Part shown: positions 24,891 through 33,916 of the stretch, in pieces | Numbering within the stretch: position 1 is the stretch's first letter | How the letters are laid out: every line of letters begins with the position of its first letter | NCBI RefSeq assembly: GCF_000424005.1 | Contig: NZ_KE384121.1 | Location: 19,626-83,625, forward strand | Length of the DNA: 64,000 nt | Direction of reading: 5' to 3' | DNA from: Pseudobutyrivibrio ruminis CF1b | GTDB taxonomy: Bacteria; Bacillota; Clostridia; Lachnospirales; Lachnospiraceae | Position numbers and translations under genes: made by a program | Notes under the pieces: generated by a model | Databases searched by the model: none | Told to the model about the DNA's origin: nothing | Seen by the model: only the letters and a program-made list of their open reading frames with translations

Positions 24891-25235
24891 TTACTTTTTA
24901 TTCTTAACCTTCTTAACGTAGTCAACTACTTCAGCCTTAGTCGCCTTGTTAAGTTTTTCGAGCTTTTTAACTACCTCGTACTCTCCGGTACCCTTGCTGG
25001 CGATGACAAAATCAACATCTCCGGCACCCTTTCCAGGAATAGTATCCTGTAGGATATCGAATGGTGAAACATCAAGTACATCGCAGATAGCCATAATCTT
25101 TTCAGCAGATGGATTAGTCTTTTTTCTCTTCCAATCGCTGATTGTGCTCTGGGCAATTCCTGTACCAGCAGAAAACTCAAGTTGAGTCATGCCCTTTTCT
25201 TCCATAATTTTGAAAATTCTTTCGCTAATTATCAT
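24891..25235 (-). CDS. XRE-family transcriptional regulator
   Basis: This 114-residue protein has an N-terminal helix-turn-helix at about 3-60 (MTQLEFSAGTGIAQSTISDWKR recognition region) and a lysine-rich helical tail. ATG 25235 follows GGGAGGG. An inverted repeat, TATCGT-N4-ACGATA, at 25264-25279 may be its operator. No phage genes surround it, so its targets are unknown. Confidence 0.85.
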   Translation of the reverse strand: MIISERIFKIMEEKGMTQLEFSAGTGIAQSTISDWKRKKTNPSAEKIMAICDVLDVSPFDILQDTIPGKGAGDVDFVIASKGTGEYEVVKKLEKLNKATKAEVVDYVKKVKNKK

Positions 25236-25263
25236 CTCTCGGCCCTCCCACCACATTAATCGA

Positions 25264-25279
25264 TATCGTTTATACGATA
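25264..25279. promoter_or_regulatory. Inverted repeat upstream of the XRE gene
   Basis: Arms TATCGT and ACGATA are separated by four bases, 29 bp before the XRE start codon. Size and position suit an autoregulatory operator. Confidence 0.5.
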
Positions 25280-25319
25280 ATTATACTCTATTACAATAAT
25301 ACTCACAATAAGATTTCTG

Positions 25320-26462
25320 TTAATTTTGTCCATTGTGATGTAATTGTTTTTGCGTATACATTAAATTATCTATATTATCTGCAAACTCCTCTCTGCTCAT
25401 ATTGGTACTATAATTGTAAATTGCATATCCACAGCTCAAATCAACATCTGGGTGCCATTTACGTTTATCCCTTACATTTGCCAGCTTTTCTCTGGTCTGC
25501 AGAATCAGCTCATCAAGTTCGATGGCTGAAACATTATCGGTAATTACACAGAACTCGTCGCCACCAAATCTTCCAATGGAAGCTTCTCGACCAAATAAAT
25601 CCGACAATATATCTGCAGTAATTTTTATAGCTTTATCGCCCTCATCATGACCATAGGTATCATTTATCGTTTTGAAATTATCTATATCCATCATGATTGC
25701 TGCGAAATTTTTTTTGCTCTGCTGGCTTGTCTTGATTTTTTCCTCCATCTTAATATCAAGACCACGTCGATTCAAAACACCTGTAAGATAATCAACGTTT
25801 ACGTCATTACTTTGGAAGAAGAAAAACAGGATTAAACAACCAAGGGAAATACCTGCGTAAGTGGAATCGATGCTGGCCAAAAAGACCTGACACAAAGCTC
25901 CGATAAGAGCAAATATAGGAAGAAACAGAATCATGTTCTTATATTCACTCATAAAATCATTTCTAAAAACAACGGTATATACCAGAAGAAGAATGATAAA
26001 GACCATGACAAGAACAGCTCTTATCATAAAGAACTGGCCACGGTAATACAGGCCATCTTCAAAGTAGAAAAACCACCCCAGTTGTAATACTGAAGACATG
26101 GTAACAAGGACAACATTTATAATGGAAAATGCCTGGAATGCAGTTCTAAAGCTGGTTCTGGCATTGCTGCTTTCCTTGTCCATCCAACAGTCCACGTAGT
26201 TCACCGCAAACAAAATATCCACTGGATCTAATATGAAAATAATGAAATAGCCTATTCGTGCCAGAATCAAAAGGGAATCTGGATTGTTCTCGCCTATTCT
26301 ACCTATGGACTCTGAAAATAATAAAACGAGCGTACAAATAAGAATTGCAGAGTATTTTCTACCTTTCTGCAACCTAGAGGTTTTGTTCTGAAAAATCAAA
26401 AGAAGAATCAGAAGGAACGATGTGAAAAAATTTAGTATCACCCAACCAGGTACTTCTATCAT
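25320..26462 (-). CDS. Membrane diguanylate cyclase (GGDEF)
   Basis: This 380-residue protein has about seven hydrophobic segments (residues 5-215) and a C-terminal GGDEF domain (about 222-378) with an intact GGDEF at 300-304 and the upstream DIDNFKTINDTYGHDEGD substrate motif. No RxxD inhibitory site is seen before GGDEF (the segment reads GREASIGRF), so product inhibition may be weak. It should make cyclic di-GMP in response to a membrane signal. The ATG follows GAGGG. Confidence 0.88.
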   Translation of the reverse strand: MIEVPGWVILNFFTSFLLILLLIFQNKTSRLQKGRKYSAILICTLVLLFSESIGRIGENNPDSLLILARIGYFIIFILDPVDILFAVNYVDCWMDKESSNARTSFRTAFQAFSIINVVLVTMSSVLQLGWFFYFEDGLYYRGQFFMIRAVLVMVFIILLLVYTVVFRNDFMSEYKNMILFLPIFALIGALCQVFLASIDSTYAGISLGCLILFFFFQSNDVNVDYLTGVLNRRGLDIKMEEKIKTSQQSKKNFAAIMMDIDNFKTINDTYGHDEGDKAIKITADILSDLFGREASIGRFGGDEFCVITDNVSAIELDELILQTREKLANVRDKRKWHPDVDLSCGYAIYNYSTNMSREEFADNIDNLMYTQKQLHHNGQN

Positions 26463-26545
26463 TTTTGCCCTCTCATTGGTATAGTACTGCTAGTTTCCCA
26501 TTATTTCCTTCTGATTTTAACACCATAATTTTATAAAATTGTGAC

Positions 26546-27421
26546 TTATTTAAGGATAATATCGTAATTTACTTCGAAAGTCTCGCCAGCTAATAACGTA
26601 TTTCCGTATTCTCTTTCTTCAAGCTTCTGGTTAAAGCCTACTCTATCGCAACGGCCGTACCATGGCTCGATGCATACGAATGGTGCATGCTTTCCAACTG
26701 GTGACCATACGCCAAAGAGTGGCGCTGTGAAAGCAACTGTAAGAACGTCTTTACCTGCTGGATCCACAAGTGTTACTGCATCTGACTGCTGATCCTCGAT
26801 GATGAGAGCATCTCTGCTGAAGAGCTCATCTGTCATTTTAAGGATGCCGTTATCAAGCTTGAAAGTGCTCTGGTCATTGCCGAGACATCCGCTGCCATCA
26901 CCTGCAATTATGTTTGCAGTGATTTCTGAATTCGTATTTCCGTTTTTTTCAAATCTTAATGTGTATGTATCAAGGTCACAGTTGAATGCTGGGTGGCCAC
27001 CGATTGAGAAATACATTGTTTCCTGACCAGGATTTTCTACCTTCCATCCCACCTTAACTGTTGCATCTGTGATTTTGTAGCTAAGTGTAAGGATAAAATC
27101 GAATGGATACTTAATTTTGCTGGCTTCTGAGTCCTTTAACTGGAATTCAAGCTCATCAGTTGATTCTTTTGCCAACTCAAAATCCATGTCTCTTGCAAAG
27201 CCATGCTGACCCATTTCATATGTCTTTCCAGCATATACTGACTTCTTATCGTAGTAATTTCCAACTAATGGGAAAAGCACTGGTGATGTACGTCCCCAAA
27301 AAGCGCTGTCAGCCTGCCACATCATCTCAGTGTTATCTGACTTTCTGATAAGTGATTTGATTTCAGCTCCATGGTCTGAAACTGTAAGTTTAATTTTGTC
27401 GTTCTCGATTGTGTAGTTCAT
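26546..27421 (-). CDS. Aldose 1-epimerase family protein
   Basis: This 291-residue galactose-mutarotase fold protein of the LacX-like branch has His in MGQHGFARD and SIGGHPAFNCD (catalytic candidates) and Glu in CIEPWYGRCD. It would interconvert sugar anomers in the cytosol, or act on hexose-6-phosphates as in the YeaD branch. It is encoded 15 bp after the HD-GYP regulator gene and may share its transcript, but a functional link to signalling is not evident. Confidence 0.85.
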   Translation of the reverse strand: MNYTIENDKIKLTVSDHGAEIKSLIRKSDNTEMMWQADSAFWGRTSPVLFPLVGNYYDKKSVYAGKTYEMGQHGFARDMDFELAKESTDELEFQLKDSEASKIKYPFDFILTLSYKITDATVKVGWKVENPGQETMYFSIGGHPAFNCDLDTYTLRFEKNGNTNSEITANIIAGDGSGCLGNDQSTFKLDNGILKMTDELFSRDALIIEDQQSDAVTLVDPAGKDVLTVAFTAPLFGVWSPVGKHAPFVCIEPWYGRCDRVGFNQKLEEREYGNTLLAGETFEVNYDIILK

Positions 27422-27436
27422 TATTCTGTCCTTTCT

Positions 27437-28459
27437 TTATGAATCACAGGGATTATCCCGCATGTGATACTCTTTGTCCTCATCTATCATTTTAAGCATA
27501 ATATCTGCAAACTTCGGATCGAACTGGCTTCCTTTGCCCTTTTCTATCTCGCTTCGGACCACTTCCTGAGGAAGGGCTCCTCTGTAGCTTCGGTTGCTGG
27601 TCATGGCATCGTAGGCATCTGCCACAGCGATAATTCTGGCTTCCTCTGGAATGTCATCACCTGACAACCCTTGTGGATATCCCTTGCCATCATATCTTTC
27701 ATGATGCCATTTTGCACCTGCTGCAAGCTCTGGCATTTCCTGAATATTGCCAAGAATCTTTCCACCAATTGAAGGGTGCTTTTTTATTCGGGCAAACTCT
27801 TCATCTACAAGCCTTCCCGGCTTATTTATTACCTCATCAGGAACTCCGATTTTACCTACATCATGAAGGAGTCCCATCATGAAAATTTTCTCCTGCCTTT
27901 TCTCGTCATAGCCATATTTTTTTGCTATTTCTTTTGAATAAATCGCCACTCTTCCGGAATGACCATTTGTGTAATTGTCTTTTGCATCGATGGCATCTGC
28001 CAGACTCTCCACGACGTGGATAAAGAGATTCTCATTTTCTCTGGTCTTCTCATATACCATGCTTTCCAGGTCTCTCTGAAGTCTTACCAGCTCCACCGCA
28101 TGCTTCACCCTGAGCACCAGCACACTTGCCACAAATGGCTTTCTGATAAAGTCCATTGCACCAAGGGAAAGCCCCTTTGTCTCGGCATCCTCATCCTCGT
28201 TGGCAGTTAAAAATATTACCGGCACGTCTTTCCATCCAGAATCGCTCTTTTTCAGCTCCTTTATTACTTCAAACCCGTCCATTTCCGGCATACTGATATC
28301 CATCAGGATGAGGTCTGGCTCCGGGTTGTCTTTAGTATGTTCCAAAAGAGCTTTTCCGGATTTGAGCGCAACCACCTTAAGCCCAGCACCTGTAAGGGTA
28401 TTCCAGGCTCCTTTAAGAATTATAGGGTCGTCGTCAACAACTATAATCTGTGGAATCAT
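27437..28459 (-). CDS. Response regulator with HD-GYP phosphodiesterase output
   Basis: In this 340-residue protein a receiver domain (1-120; Asp54 in LMDISMP, Lys107) is followed by an HD-GYP domain (about 145-335) with HD at 199-200 and HHERYDGKGYP at 252-262. This should hydrolyse cyclic di-GMP when phosphorylated. The ATG at 28459 follows GGAGGTGAAA; the longer reading starts at a GTG inside that site. It is divergent from the Hpt gene and near the hybrid kinase, which suggests a phosphorelay. Confidence 0.9.
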   Translation of the reverse strand: MIPQIIVVDDDPIILKGAWNTLTGAGLKVVALKSGKALLEHTKDNPEPDLILMDISMPEMDGFEVIKELKKSDSGWKDVPVIFLTANEDEDAETKGLSLGAMDFIRKPFVASVLVLRVKHAVELVRLQRDLESMVYEKTRENENLFIHVVESLADAIDAKDNYTNGHSGRVAIYSKEIAKKYGYDEKRQEKIFMMGLLHDVGKIGVPDEVINKPGRLVDEEFARIKKHPSIGGKILGNIQEMPELAAGAKWHHERYDGKGYPQGLSGDDIPEEARIIAVADAYDAMTSNRSYRGALPQEVVRSEIEKGKGSQFDPKFADIMLKMIDEDKEYHMRDNPCDS

Positions 28460-28531
28460 TTTCACCTCCAGAAGGGCAATTCCTTTATCAAATGATATCG
28501 TAAAACCGTTTATGCATCAACTTCATAGTGG

Positions 28532-28537
28532 TATACT
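28532..28537 (+). promoter_or_regulatory. Possible -10 element for the Hpt gene
   Basis: TATACT preceded by TGG is an extended -10-like element 22 bases before the Hpt start codon; the -35 region (TTTATG) is weak. Confidence 0.4.
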
Positions 28538-28559
28538 CAGGACATGGAGGGATTTTACG

Positions 28560-29144
28560 ATGAACATTAATATTCCTGGTATCGAAGTAGAAATGGCTAT
28601 CAAAAACACTGGTTCTGAGGCTCTTTTCACAGAGCTTCTTGGTGATGTCTACAAGCTCATGGATGAAAAAATAAATCTTGTAGAATCCTACCTGGCTGAC
28701 AAGGATATTCAAAACTACACCGTTCAGGTTCACTCTCTCAAGACCACCTGCCGCATGATTGGCGCCATGGATCTCGGTGAGGAATTCTTTAACCTTGAAA
28801 AACTTGGTAAAGAAAATGATTTGGCTCAAATTGAAGCGCTCACACCAGGCGTGTTGGACTCCTTGCGGACATTTAAACCTTACCTAGAACCGTTTGCCTC
28901 AATGGATAATACAGGCGAAAAAATCGATTTTGATTCAACCGCGTTTTCAGTTATCCTAAATAAGCTCATTGCGGCAATAGATGACTTTAATCTTGGTGTC
29001 GCCGAAGAAGCCACCAAACAGCTCTTTTCTTATGATTGTGATGAAGAGCTTTCTGGTAAGCTTGACGATTTGGATAAGCTGGTTTCTAATATCGATTATG
29101 ACGAGGCAAAGGCTCTTGCAAAGCAGATTCTGGATAGTCTATAG
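28560..29144 (+). CDS. Histidine phosphotransfer (Hpt) domain protein
   Basis: A 194-residue all-helical protein with phospho-acceptor His58 in VHSLKTTCRMIGA, the typical Hpt motif. The C-terminal half (about 110-194) is an acidic helical region. The ATG at 28560 follows GGAGGG; the open frame runs further upstream through the opposite gene but that part is an antisense shadow. It is the missing relay for the hybrid kinase (30517) and the HD-GYP regulator (27437). Confidence 0.8.
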   Translation: MNINIPGIEVEMAIKNTGSEALFTELLGDVYKLMDEKINLVESYLADKDIQNYTVQVHSLKTTCRMIGAMDLGEEFFNLEKLGKENDLAQIEALTPGVLDSLRTFKPYLEPFASMDNTGEKIDFDSTAFSVILNKLIAAIDDFNLGVAEEATKQLFSYDCDEELSGKLDDLDKLVSNIDYDEAKALAKQILDSL

Positions 29145-29150
29145 GCTAAT

Positions 29151-30524
29151 TTATTTCAGCTCTAAAGTTCCGTAAGCTGCTACTGCTTCATCCACTGTCA
29201 TTTCTCCATTAACAACTGCGTATGCTGCTGCCCTGAACTGTTTTACAGCTGTATCCAGAATTTCTGTATCTCTAAAACTAATCGTTCTTTCCGCTGGAAA
29301 ATCTGAAAGTGAAGCATACACCTCGTCCAAAGAATAATCCTGAGTAGGTGTTATCAGTCTCTTTTCCTGGGCCATAAGGTCAAGTTCCTTTTCACTTGTA
29401 AGGAATCTGATAAATTCATTTGTCATGTCGATGTTGGCTCCGTTTTTATTTACACAGAATAACAGCGACATTGAATCCATATAATAACCCCCATCATCAC
29501 CGGAAGGAGCTACATAAAAGTCATACTTAAAAGGATTTACCTCGAATGCTTCTGATTTACTCTCACGCTTTTTTGTTCCAGAGACAACATCTCCAGAGCA
29601 GAGCATCATAGGCACATCTCCTTCAAAGAATCTCAGAATTACTGCATTGTAATCATCTTCAATTTCAGCAGCACATTTATTTACATCTATATAGCCCGAA
29701 TCTATCAGCTCCGCTAATCTTGTTAGAGCTGCTCGCATAGTTTCTCCACAAGAAGGCTCAAGATTATTTAAATCGTCCTCAATGCTTCTGTCATCCTTTA
29801 CAGCTTTTGCAAACATTGGGTATGCAAAGGCATAGCCTATTCCTGGCGTGGTTGAGGTATTGGCACCCATAATAGGTGATTCATAGCCTGCTGCCTTAAG
29901 TTTTTCGCAGGTATCCTTTAATTGGCCAAATGTGGTTGGAACCTGAAGCCCTTCCTTTTCAAAGATATCCATATTCACAAGCATTCCGTAGGATGTGGCA
30001 AATATTGGAAGGGTTTTGATTTCACCATTATTCATTTCCCATCTTAAGTCTGTTCGGATACAATCCAAGTCGATTTCAAGTTCTGGTGTTGAAAGAACCT
30101 CTGCGCTCTCGAATAGGCAATCATAACGCTCATCACCGTACATCCATGGCTGAACTACGTATATATCAGGCTGCTCCTCTCCTACAATGGCCTGCCTGAT
30201 GGTGTTACTGTAGTCATCAAGATATGTGTACTGGATTTCCCCCTCTGGGTAATGACTGTAGAATCGCTCAAAGGCACTTTCTAAAGATTCAAAATTGGAG
30301 TAGGTTCCGGCCACAGACAGCTTATACTCTGTATCTGAAGGTAATTTGGGAGAAAACTCTTTGCTGGCCTTATCCTGGTTTTCATCCTGACTTTGCTCCT
30401 GAGCCTGGGTGTCGTTATTGTTCTCATTTTGACTTTGACTCTGAGACTGGCCGCAACCTGCCATGGCAAGTATCAATGTTGTTATTAATGTTGTGGATAG
30501 GATTTTATTAATGCTTTTATTCAT
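29151..30524 (-). CDS. Extracellular solute-binding lipoprotein coupled to hybrid kinase
   Basis: This 457-residue family 1 solute-binding protein has signal peptide KSINKILSTTLITTLILA and lipobox MAGC, then a Gln/Ser/Asn-rich linker of about 35 residues. The ATG at 30524 follows AAAGGAGAG and overlaps the end of the kinase gene by eight bases (ATGAATAA), indicating translational coupling. No permease genes accompany it. It is therefore more likely a ligand sensor for the kinase than a transporter part. Confidence 0.82.
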   Translation of the reverse strand: MNKSINKILSTTLITTLILAMAGCGQSQSQSQNENNNDTQAQEQSQDENQDKASKEFSPKLPSDTEYKLSVAGTYSNFESLESAFERFYSHYPEGEIQYTYLDDYSNTIRQAIVGEEQPDIYVVQPWMYGDERYDCLFESAEVLSTPELEIDLDCIRTDLRWEMNNGEIKTLPIFATSYGMLVNMDIFEKEGLQVPTTFGQLKDTCEKLKAAGYESPIMGANTSTTPGIGYAFAYPMFAKAVKDDRSIEDDLNNLEPSCGETMRAALTRLAELIDSGYIDVNKCAAEIEDDYNAVILRFFEGDVPMMLCSGDVVSGTKKRESKSEAFEVNPFKYDFYVAPSGDDGGYYMDSMSLLFCVNKNGANIDMTNEFIRFLTSEKELDLMAQEKRLITPTQDYSLDEVYASLSDFPAERTISFRDTEILDTAVKQFRAAAYAVVNGEMTVDEAVAAYGTLELK

Positions 30525-32952
30525 GTTCTCTCCTTTCAGTATCAATAGCCTCTTGCTTCTGTAAATAAGCTAAAGCCTGCTCTTCTGTTTTAACTACTGC
30601 CACATTGTATCGGCCCGACAGCCGTGCCCTGATTCTCTTTAAAAATCCCACATCTTCACTCACTATGAGGATGCTTTGAATGTTCTCAGCTTTAGATTTT
30701 TCTTCGTTTGAGGCAACTTTTTTGTCGTTTTCTGTCTTGGTTTCTGTTGCTTGGGTTGCATCAGGCTGTTCCAGAAGGTCCTCTGGCAGATATGAAAGCA
30801 ACATACTTTCCAGTCTGTTTGTATCAATTGGCTTTGTCAGATAATCGTCAAAGCCAGCATTTATATAGGTTTCACGCATGCCTGAAACAGCATTTGCGGT
30901 AAGACAGATTACAGGGGTTTTCTGATTTGGAGTATCCGCACACTCTTTCATTTCCTTTATGGTTTCGATACCATCTTTATCCGGCATCATATGATCCAGG
31001 AAAACCACATCGTAGAAATTCCGTTTGAAAAGGGCTATACAGGCATCACCACTATCTGCCGTATCAATCTGCATTTTCGTTTCACTTAGAAGACTTACAA
31101 ATACCTTAAGGTTAATCTCGTTATCGTCCACCACAAGTATTCGTGCTCTAGGTGCCACAAACTGTACCTGATAAGCCTTTCTTTCGCTGAGGAAGTGTTT
31201 GTAGGCCAAATCAAATTCTCCAAGTGGCTCCCATTCCACTACCTTTTGTTTTAGGGCGAAAGAAAACTCGGAACCTGTGCCATATTCGCTTTCCACCTGA
31301 ATTCTGCTGCCCATCATATTAAGAAAGCTCTGGGCTATAGCCATTCCCAGGCCAGTGCCTTCAATGTTTCGATTTTTCTTTTCCTCAATTCTCTCAAAGG
31401 CAGCAAATAGTTTGTCCAAATCTTCCTTCTTAATACCTATTCCAGTATCCTTCACACTGACATGAAGAAGTATGTGGTCTGGTTCATCTTGGCATTTACT
31501 GCTAGATACAGAGAAAATAACTCTTCCTTCATTTGTGTATTTAACAGCATTTGAAAGGATATTTGTGATTACCTGCTTTATTCTGATTTCATCACCGTGG
31601 AGGAGCCTTGGAATATCCTTATCCACATTAAGTTCGAAGCTAAGCCCCTTTTCCTCTGCCCTTCGCTGGACCATGTTTACAAGATCATTTAAAAGAGAAG
31701 CAATGTTGTAGTCCACATTTATGATTTCCATCCTTCCAGCTTCTATCTTTGAGAAGTCAAGGATGTCATTGATGATTCCAAGAAGGGTATTTCCGGCAGC
31801 CCTTATGTTTTCTGAGTAGCCTATGACTTTCTCATCTTCACTATCTCGCAAAATCATTTCATTCATGCCGATTATGGCATTCATAGGGGTTCTGATGTCA
31901 TGGGACATGGTGGACAGGAAATAGGATTTTGCTTCATTTGCCTGATTTGCAGCCTCTGCCGCAACTGACAGCTTTCGGTTATAGTTCAAAAGCACTCCCA
32001 TATTGAAATGTAGAAGAACCACCAGTCCAAAGGAGACGATTCCCAAAAGAATCCAGTCAATGGACCTGTTGACCGTCAGCTCCTTGGCTGGAATGTATGC
32101 TACAAGGAACCAGGAATCAAGGCCAGTCAGTGGAGAGTATGCTATGACACTATCCTCATTTTTAGAGTTGCGGATGTGCATAGAGCCAATGCTGGTGCGA
32201 ATAGTGTCCACTACATTGTTATATTCCTGAGTGGTCATCGGATTGTAGGATTTAAAATATTCAAAAAAGTTGCTGTTTTTCAGGGATTTTCCGTGGATCA
32301 TGTAGTCGCCATCCCAGTCAATAAGGGATATTTCCACCTTTTCATATTCCCCCTTCAGAAAGACCAGTTTCTGTTCCAAACGGCTTACAGGAACCACGCG
32401 AATAATAAGGCCTTGCCTCATCTCACCGGTTTCATCATCCAACACTTTTACATTGTTTAAAAAAGCGATGGACTGCACGCCGTTTAAAGGGTTGGTATAT
32501 GCCCTTGTCAGGTTTACCACACCATTCACGTTACTGATTTCAAGATTGTCAAAAATATTAATGTTGGTGTATCTCACAGAGTAATCCGACGGATCTGTTG
32601 ATTTGGCGGAGGTAGATATGCCCGTCATAGAACCGTCATCAATATAGATAAGATGTCCCGAAATTTCGGGAGAAATTTTTGCTTTTCGAATATAAGAAAT
32701 GGCCTCCTCAATGGTCATAGGAGTCCCTGCCTCCGCAGACCTATTGATATAATTTGACCAAATATCACACAGATGCTGCTCATCCTCCAGATAGTTGGCG
32801 ATGATTTGCTCTGTGGTTGTTGTCATTTTCTCAAAAGACGCAATTGAAGCACGGTTTGACTCTTCTGCCCTGTCGTTGGCATACTTCAGGATTATGAAAA
32901 GAATCAAACCCACTATCAATATATTTATGATGAAAATATATCGTTTCTTCAA
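30517..32952 (-). CDS. Hybrid sensor histidine kinase with a receiver and a half receiver
   Basis: An 811-residue protein. Transmembrane helices lie at 5-23 and about 298-318 around a Cache-like extracytoplasmic sensor. HisKA contains His351 (TMSHDIRTPMNA), and the ATPase domain boxes are NAVKYTNEG, DTGIGI and GTGLGMA. A receiver (603-722) has Asp653 and Lys707. The last 54 residues (ILIVSEDVGFLKRIRARL...) match only the first half of a second receiver and end before any phospho-acceptor Asp. The start is TTG, seven bases after AGGGGAC. It should signal through the Hpt protein to the HD-GYP regulator. Confidence 0.88.
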   Translation of the reverse strand: MKKRYIFIINILIVGLILFIILKYANDRAEESNRASIASFEKMTTTTEQIIANYLEDEQHLCDIWSNYINRSAEAGTPMTIEEAISYIRKAKISPEISGHLIYIDDGSMTGISTSAKSTDPSDYSVRYTNINIFDNLEISNVNGVVNLTRAYTNPLNGVQSIAFLNNVKVLDDETGEMRQGLIIRVVPVSRLEQKLVFLKGEYEKVEISLIDWDGDYMIHGKSLKNSNFFEYFKSYNPMTTQEYNNVVDTIRTSIGSMHIRNSKNEDSVIAYSPLTGLDSWFLVAYIPAKELTVNRSIDWILLGIVSFGLVVLLHFNMGVLLNYNRKLSVAAEAANQANEAKSYFLSTMSHDIRTPMNAIIGMNEMILRDSEDEKVIGYSENIRAAGNTLLGIINDILDFSKIEAGRMEIINVDYNIASLLNDLVNMVQRRAEEKGLSFELNVDKDIPRLLHGDEIRIKQVITNILSNAVKYTNEGRVIFSVSSSKCQDEPDHILLHVSVKDTGIGIKKEDLDKLFAAFERIEEKKNRNIEGTGLGMAIAQSFLNMMGSRIQVESEYGTGSEFSFALKQKVVEWEPLGEFDLAYKHFLSERKAYQVQFVAPRARILVVDDNEINLKVFVSLLSETKMQIDTADSGDACIALFKRNFYDVVFLDHMMPDKDGIETIKEMKECADTPNQKTPVICLTANAVSGMRETYINAGFDDYLTKPIDTNRLESMLLSYLPEDLLEQPDATQATETKTENDKKVASNEEKSKAENIQSILIVSEDVGFLKRIRARLSGRYNVAVVKTEEQALAYLQKQEAIDTERREHE

Positions 32953-33051
32953 TCTGCGTCCCCTGTAAAAACTAAAAAGTTATACACAATAACACAGATT
33001 AAGTGTACCATTTAACTATTTTTATATTGTTAAAAAAGGATGATGAAATCT

Positions 33052-33876
33052 TTACCAATTCTTGACTATTGCGATTTCTTTGATATATCCCTCGTCATCA
33101 TTAGGTGTTTCAAGAATGAATGGAAGATTTTGGAGAGCTGGATGTGTGGCAACGCGCTTCATTGCCTCCATTCCAATGTACCCCAGGCCCAGCTTTTCAT
33201 GTCTGTCTTTGGCAGCGCCGCATTCATTTTTGCTGTCGTTGAAGTGTATGGCCTTAAGTCTTTCTAGGCCGATGATTTTATCAAACTGGGTAAGCACACC
33301 ATCTAAATCATTTACGATGTCGTAGCCACCATCCCACACATGGCAGGTATCAAGGCAGACGCCAAGCTTGTCATTGAGCTCAACTCTGTCTATGATTTCT
33401 CTTAATTCTTCAAAGGTCTTACCTACTTCTGAACCTTTTCCAGCCATTGTTTCAAGCAATACTGTTGTGTTCATCTCTGGCCATAATGACTGATTCAGGC
33501 CATCTGCAATCTGCTGAATTCCCACCTCTGCACCCTGACCAGTGTGAGAACCAGGATGGAAATTGTAATACTGATTTGGCACCTGCTCCATTCTCTGCAA
33601 ATCCTGCTGCAACATATCAAGTCCGTTAGCTCTGGTCTCCGGCTTTGCCGAGCAAAGATTCATTGTGTAGCTGGCGTGTGCTACAAGTGTTCCAAACTTT
33701 TCCTTTTCAAGGATTGCCTGAAGCTTTTCCACATCTGCTGGCTCAATATCCTTGGCTTTTCCACCTCTTGGGTTCCTTGTAAACCATGCGAAGGTGTTGC
33801 CGCCGAAGTCCACCATCTGACGTCCCATTGCTTCATATCCATTTGTCACTGATAAGTGACAGCCTATGTATACCAT
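33052..33876 (-). CDS. nfo: Endonuclease IV (AP endonuclease)
   Basis: This 274-residue TIM-barrel Zn enzyme cleaves DNA at abasic sites. Metal ligands characteristic of the family are visible: His67 (HASY), His107 (NFHPGSH), Glu142 (LLETMAGKGSE), Asp176 and His179 (CLDTCHVWDGGYD), His in HFNDSK, DRHE, and Glu in LETPNDD. Ribosome site AGAGGA precedes the ATG. Confidence 0.93.
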   Translation of the reverse strand: MVYIGCHLSVTNGYEAMGRQMVDFGGNTFAWFTRNPRGGKAKDIEPADVEKLQAILEKEKFGTLVAHASYTMNLCSAKPETRANGLDMLQQDLQRMEQVPNQYYNFHPGSHTGQGAEVGIQQIADGLNQSLWPEMNTTVLLETMAGKGSEVGKTFEELREIIDRVELNDKLGVCLDTCHVWDGGYDIVNDLDGVLTQFDKIIGLERLKAIHFNDSKNECGAAKDRHEKLGLGYIGMEAMKRVATHPALQNLPFILETPNDDEGYIKEIAIVKNW

Positions 33877-33916
33877 TAATTTTCCTCTTTCCTATTGGTT
33901 GAATTATGCCTGACCA

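Noticed and set aside
28200..28559. N-terminal extension of the Hpt protein
   Set aside because: It is the antisense shadow of the receiver domain gene; a clear GGAGGG and ATG mark the start at 28560.
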